Positions 61,211 through 64,000 of a stretch of 64,000 nucleotides of DNA are shown one piece after another. The stretch is taken from NCBI RefSeq assembly GCF_002896855.1, contig NZ_CP021850.1:459665-523664 (forward strand), read 5' to 3'. The notes under the pieces are model-generated. The model saw only the letters and a program-made list of their open reading frames with translations, was not told where the DNA came from and made no database searches. Positions within the stretch are counted from its first letter, which is position 1, and each line of letters begins with the position of its first letter. The stretch comes from Clostridium thermosuccinogenes. GTDB lineage: Bacteria > Bacillota > Clostridia > Acetivibrionales > DSM-5807. A program made the position numbers and the translations under genes.

Positions 61211-62812
61211 TTATTTTACAGGTTTGTGATTAGCCAGCTGAGCCTTAAGCTCATTTATAATGTCATCAACGCCGGCCTTTTTAAGTTGATCTCTGTATTT
61301 CTGAACAGCTGTCTTAGGATCATCTGTTGTCTTACCGAGCATCAACTGAATTCCGAGCTGGGAGTCAACGTTAGCAACAGAGGACAGCTGAGTGGAAAGC
61401 TTGGTGGAGTCAAAGCTGAATCCCATAAATGGATCGTTTATAGCAGTCTTGTTCCATTTTTCTATCAGCTCGTAACGGCGTGGGTCTTCGGAAGCGTAAG
61501 GAATATTGAACTTGTCGTTACGCAGAGCCCAAGCTGAGAAACCGCCTGCATCTACATCAGGATTAAAGTTTGCAGGTTTTTGTGCCACACCGTTGACTAT
61601 CTCATACTGCCTTCCTTCAATACCATACTGTATCAAACGATAGTATGACTCATCTGTCATGAACTTTTCAATTGCCATTAAAGCTCTTTCAGGATTTTCA
61701 GATGTAACACTGATAACAGTTGAGTTTTCAACACCCTGTTTTCTCTTGATTTTTCCAGAAGCTTCTGCGAAAGTCCAGAAATCTGTATCAGCATCAGGAA
61801 GCTTTTCTTTGAAAGCACCGTAGTTGCCTGTCCAGTCGGTCATATGAGTGATAAATGCGCCGGAAAGTCCGTTAAGAGCATTATCTTTATCATCAATCTG
61901 AGCTGACAGAACATCTTTAGGCCAGTATCCTTTATCAGCCCATTCACGCATCATCACTACCCAGTTTTCGAATTCCTCGGTGAAAGCTGGGTGGATTATG
62001 TCGGTGTAGTTATCAGGGCTTGTTGCCACTAAGTACAATTGATTGGACGGAATTCCCGGAGCCTCAATCCACTTGCCTGTCAGGTCGACAAACATGTCAT
62101 AAAGATCCTGAGCCAGGTTTGCTGTACCGTTGAGAGGAGGGAACTTCTCGTTTTCCAGAACCTTATCCATATAAGCAGTCATGGTTTCGATGGACGTTAC
62201 AGGTTCCAGACCGTATTTTTTCAGCAGATCTGTACGGTATACAAAACCGGCTGGAGTATATTCGCTGTAAAGGGTAGGTACCCCATAAATTCTACCGTTA
62301 AATTTGCTTCCTGCCCATGTGCTTTCAGGAATTTCTGCCTTCAGCTTTGGAGCTGCGCTGTCAAGCATGTCTGTTATGTCAACAAGTGATCCCTCTGCAG
62401 CCAATGTATAGTAGGAAACGACAGCATTAGGCGAAGCATGGGACATATCGAATTTTTCTCCCGAAGCAAAGAGCAGGGGATATTTTGTTGCGATATCGCC
62501 CCAGTCGATATACTTCACTTCCAAGGTAGCATTGATATCAGCCTTAAGCTTCTTGTTGATTTCGTTTAATATGTCCTTGTTTGCGACTCCTTCACCGCCC
62601 CAAAGGTAGTATATGAGCTTAACTTCCTTTGAAGTGTCGGGAGTTTTTGACGTATCGCCTCCGGTAGTGGAAGTGCCTGTAGTAGCATTACCTGTTGTCG
62701 CATTATCACCGGAAGGGGACCCAGTTTTGCCACATCCCACAAGCATGCCTATCATGCTGATGCAAAGCACTACAGCAATGATAGTGGAAAAAATCCTTTG
62801 ACCTTTTTTCAT
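61211..62812 (-). CDS. ABC sugar-binding lipoprotein
   Basis: 533 residues. The signal peptide ends in the lipobox 'LVGC' with the lipidated C27, followed by a Thr/Gly/Ser-rich linker (about 28-62). The mature part is a long extracellular solute-binding protein of the LplA/YtcQ group ('YYLWGGEGVANKDILNEINKKL', 'IDWGDIATKYPLLFASGEKFDM', ending with a DUF3502-like part). This group serves CUT1-type transporters for complex oligosaccharides. GGAGGAATT precedes the ATG. The permease gene lies 124 bases before it on the same strand. Confidence 0.88.
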   Translation of the reverse strand: MKKGQRIFSTIIAVVLCISMIGMLVGCGKTGSPSGDNATTGNATTGTSTTGGDTSKTPDTSKEVKLIYYLWGGEGVANKDILNEINKKLKADINATLEVKYIDWGDIATKYPLLFASGEKFDMSHASPNAVVSYYTLAAEGSLVDITDMLDSAAPKLKAEIPESTWAGSKFNGRIYGVPTLYSEYTPAGFVYRTDLLKKYGLEPVTSIETMTAYMDKVLENEKFPPLNGTANLAQDLYDMFVDLTGKWIEAPGIPSNQLYLVATSPDNYTDIIHPAFTEEFENWVVMMREWADKGYWPKDVLSAQIDDKDNALNGLSGAFITHMTDWTGNYGAFKEKLPDADTDFWTFAEASGKIKRKQGVENSTVISVTSENPERALMAIEKFMTDESYYRLIQYGIEGRQYEIVNGVAQKPANFNPDVDAGGFSAWALRNDKFNIPYASEDPRRYELIEKWNKTAINDPFMGFSFDSTKLSTQLSSVANVDSQLGIQLMLGKTTDDPKTAVQKYRDQLKKAGVDDIINELKAQLANHKPVK

Positions 62813-62936
62813 GGTAATTCCTCCTTGAAAAATTTAAGTTTCCTTTTTTATTATCCGAAGAGTACGCATTATTCATACCCTCCAGCTTAAAAAAGTTTTT
62901 TATGATAATCGCATTTCGCAATGCGAATACCTTCTG

Positions 62937-63848
62937 TTATCCTTTAACGGCACCTACAGTAAGACCGCTTATAAAGTAACGCTGAACAAACGGATAAAGC
63001 AGAATGATAGGTCCGGTGGCCACCACGGCTGTCGCCATTTTTATGGACTGGCTCGGCAGCTCAGAGGCATCAATAACGATACCCTTGCTTATCAAAAACT
63101 GCACATTTGCCTGATTGACCATTTTCTGCAGGAAATACTGCAGAGGGAACTTCTCGGCCGATTCGATATAGAGCATGGCATTGTACCACTGGTTCCAGTA
63201 ACCGAGGGCTTGAAACAGGCCGACTGTAGCCAGTGCGGGTATCGACAGGGGCATGTATATCTGCCAGTATATCCTGAAGTCCCCTGCTCCGTCGATAGTT
63301 GCCGATTCATACATGGAATCCGGAACCGAACGCATGAAATTCCTCATAAGGAATATGGACCATGCACTCATCAAGCTCGGCAAAATCATCGAAAGAATAC
63401 TGTTTTTCAGGCCAAGGTATCTGACCATGAGAATATAGCTGGGTATAAGGCCGCCGCTGAACAGGGTTGTAAAATAGATGAAGAAAGAGAAAAAGTTGCG
63501 GTATTTAAAATCCTTCCTGTTCAACACATATCCTGTCATAGACATAAAGAACAAGCCAAAAAATGTTCCAGCTACGGTTATGATTATTGTGACTTTGTAA
63601 GAGTCAATAAGCTTCTTGGGGTTGCTAAGCAAAAATTCATATGCACTGGTAGTGAATTTTTTTGGAAAAAGCTTGAAGCCTTCGCTGATGATCTCCTTCT
63701 CCTCCATGAAGGACGAGGTTATCATCAATGCAAAAGGGAACAGGCACAGCAGTGCAAATACAGTGATAATTATATAACACGCCGTCTTAAGGGCAGCATT
63801 GTCAAGGCCCTGCTTCACGCGATTTTTATTATATGCTTGTGGAACCAT
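62937..63848 (-). CDS. ABC sugar permease (YtcP/LplC-like)
   Basis: 303 residues, six membrane helices. The EAA loop is 'FMRSVPDSMYESATIDGAGDFRIYWQIYMPLSIPALAT', contacting the ATPase. It is the second permease of CUT1 transporters with large binding proteins. I chose the ATG at 63848: GAGGAGG lies six bases upstream, and a longer frame to 63932 lacks a signal. No ATPase gene is seen in the window; such systems commonly share one MsmX-type ATPase. Confidence 0.9.
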   Translation of the reverse strand: MVPQAYNKNRVKQGLDNAALKTACYIIITVFALLCLFPFALMITSSFMEEKEIISEGFKLFPKKFTTSAYEFLLSNPKKLIDSYKVTIIITVAGTFFGLFFMSMTGYVLNRKDFKYRNFFSFFIYFTTLFSGGLIPSYILMVRYLGLKNSILSMILPSLMSAWSIFLMRNFMRSVPDSMYESATIDGAGDFRIYWQIYMPLSIPALATVGLFQALGYWNQWYNAMLYIESAEKFPLQYFLQKMVNQANVQFLISKGIVIDASELPSQSIKMATAVVATGPIILLYPFVQRYFISGLTVGAVKG

Positions 63849-63964
63849 TTTCATCCTCCTCGTACTGCAAACGCTTTTTATGTTCACGGTGGTTTGCTTT
63901 GTTTGATTTATACTCTGCAATACCAAGCACAAAGCCTGAAATTGCGCTTTGCCGCATAATACTC

Positions 63965-64000
63965 TTAGAACAGCGCGTTGTCAGGGTCAACCTTTTTAAC
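63965..64000 (-). CDS. C-terminus of the partner ABC permease (partial)
   Basis: The last twelve codons of a gene that enters from the right edge: '...VKKVDPDNALF' then stop at 63965. The tail 'DNALF' is the usual end of LplB/YtcQ-linked permeases of this group, and the position before the YtcP-like gene fits. Only this tail is in the window. Confidence 0.7.
   Translation of the reverse strand, partial: VKKVDPDNALF

Noticed and set aside
1-64000. CRISPR arrays, tRNA or rRNA genes
   Set aside because: No regularly spaced repeats and no cloverleaf or rRNA-like stretches were noticed by eye.

Overview
The window looks like a chromosomal segment of a low-to-mid GC Gram-positive anaerobe of the class Clostridia. 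Pointers are purine-rich AGGAGG-type ribosome binding sites, a Trp T-box leader, PadR/WYL/MerR one-component regulators, an ABC-F-like style of drug leader, a COG0523/MtaA pair, a trpEGDCFBA operon and many clostridial-type proteins. A cellulose- or chitin-degrading relative (the Acetivibrio/Ruminiclostridium area) is my guess, resting on family resemblance only. No tRNA, rRNA or CRISPR array was seen.

Layout. 1-9 kb is an accessory patch: an internally deleted ABC exporter remnant, a small membrane-anchored protein, a GNAT acetyltransferase, an overlapping nucleotidyltransferase/phosphotransferase pair, a WYL regulator beside a flavin-reductase-like protein, a VOC protein with an AlkZ-related protein, an MFS transporter, and fragments of a HAD phosphatase and of gltX. 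9-14 kb is an ABC exporter encoded as separate TMD, NBD and TMD genes plus a MerR regulator, with an IS110-family element sitting between the first TMD and the NBD. 14.3-20.7 kb is a cytoplasmic amino-sugar set: a GH9 hydrolase without signal peptide, a BadF-type sugar kinase and a divergent NagB. A 1.93-kb IS with an 8-bp target duplication lies directly in front of nagB. 20.7-24.4 kb is a structured leader followed by an ABC-2 exporter operon; then come an isolated rpmB, a sigma factor with its membrane partner, a second structured leader with two methyltransferases, a CPBP protease and an S-layer-domain remnant.

30.7-38.6 kb holds a large TetM-like GTPase fused to a Rae1/YacP-type NYN nuclease, a PadR-controlled FtsW/RodA-like protein (reverse strand) and a HelD-type helicase. 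38.7-40.5 kb is an IS30 element inside an outer repeat-bounded unit, inserted just upstream of the trp promoter. 40.5-47.6 kb is the T-box-controlled trpE-G-D-C-F-B-A operon, followed by an MtaA-like methyltransferase coupled to a COG0523 GTPase, gpmI, an MBL-fold hydrolase, a PadR-controlled MacB-like ABC system whose last permease carries a thioredoxin-like domain, a WYL regulator, an IS4-type element, hsp20, and at the right edge a reverse-strand sugar ABC uptake operon (permease, permease, lipoprotein) with a LacI regulator.

Four insertion sequences are visible, and three of them lie directly in front of resident genes (nagB, the trp promoter, hsp20). The most interesting items are the TetM-like/Rae1-like fusion, the two similarly built leader regions with short leader peptides and serial terminators, the GH9-kinase-deaminase route, the permease-thioredoxin fusion, and the hairpin-targeted nested IS30 unit.
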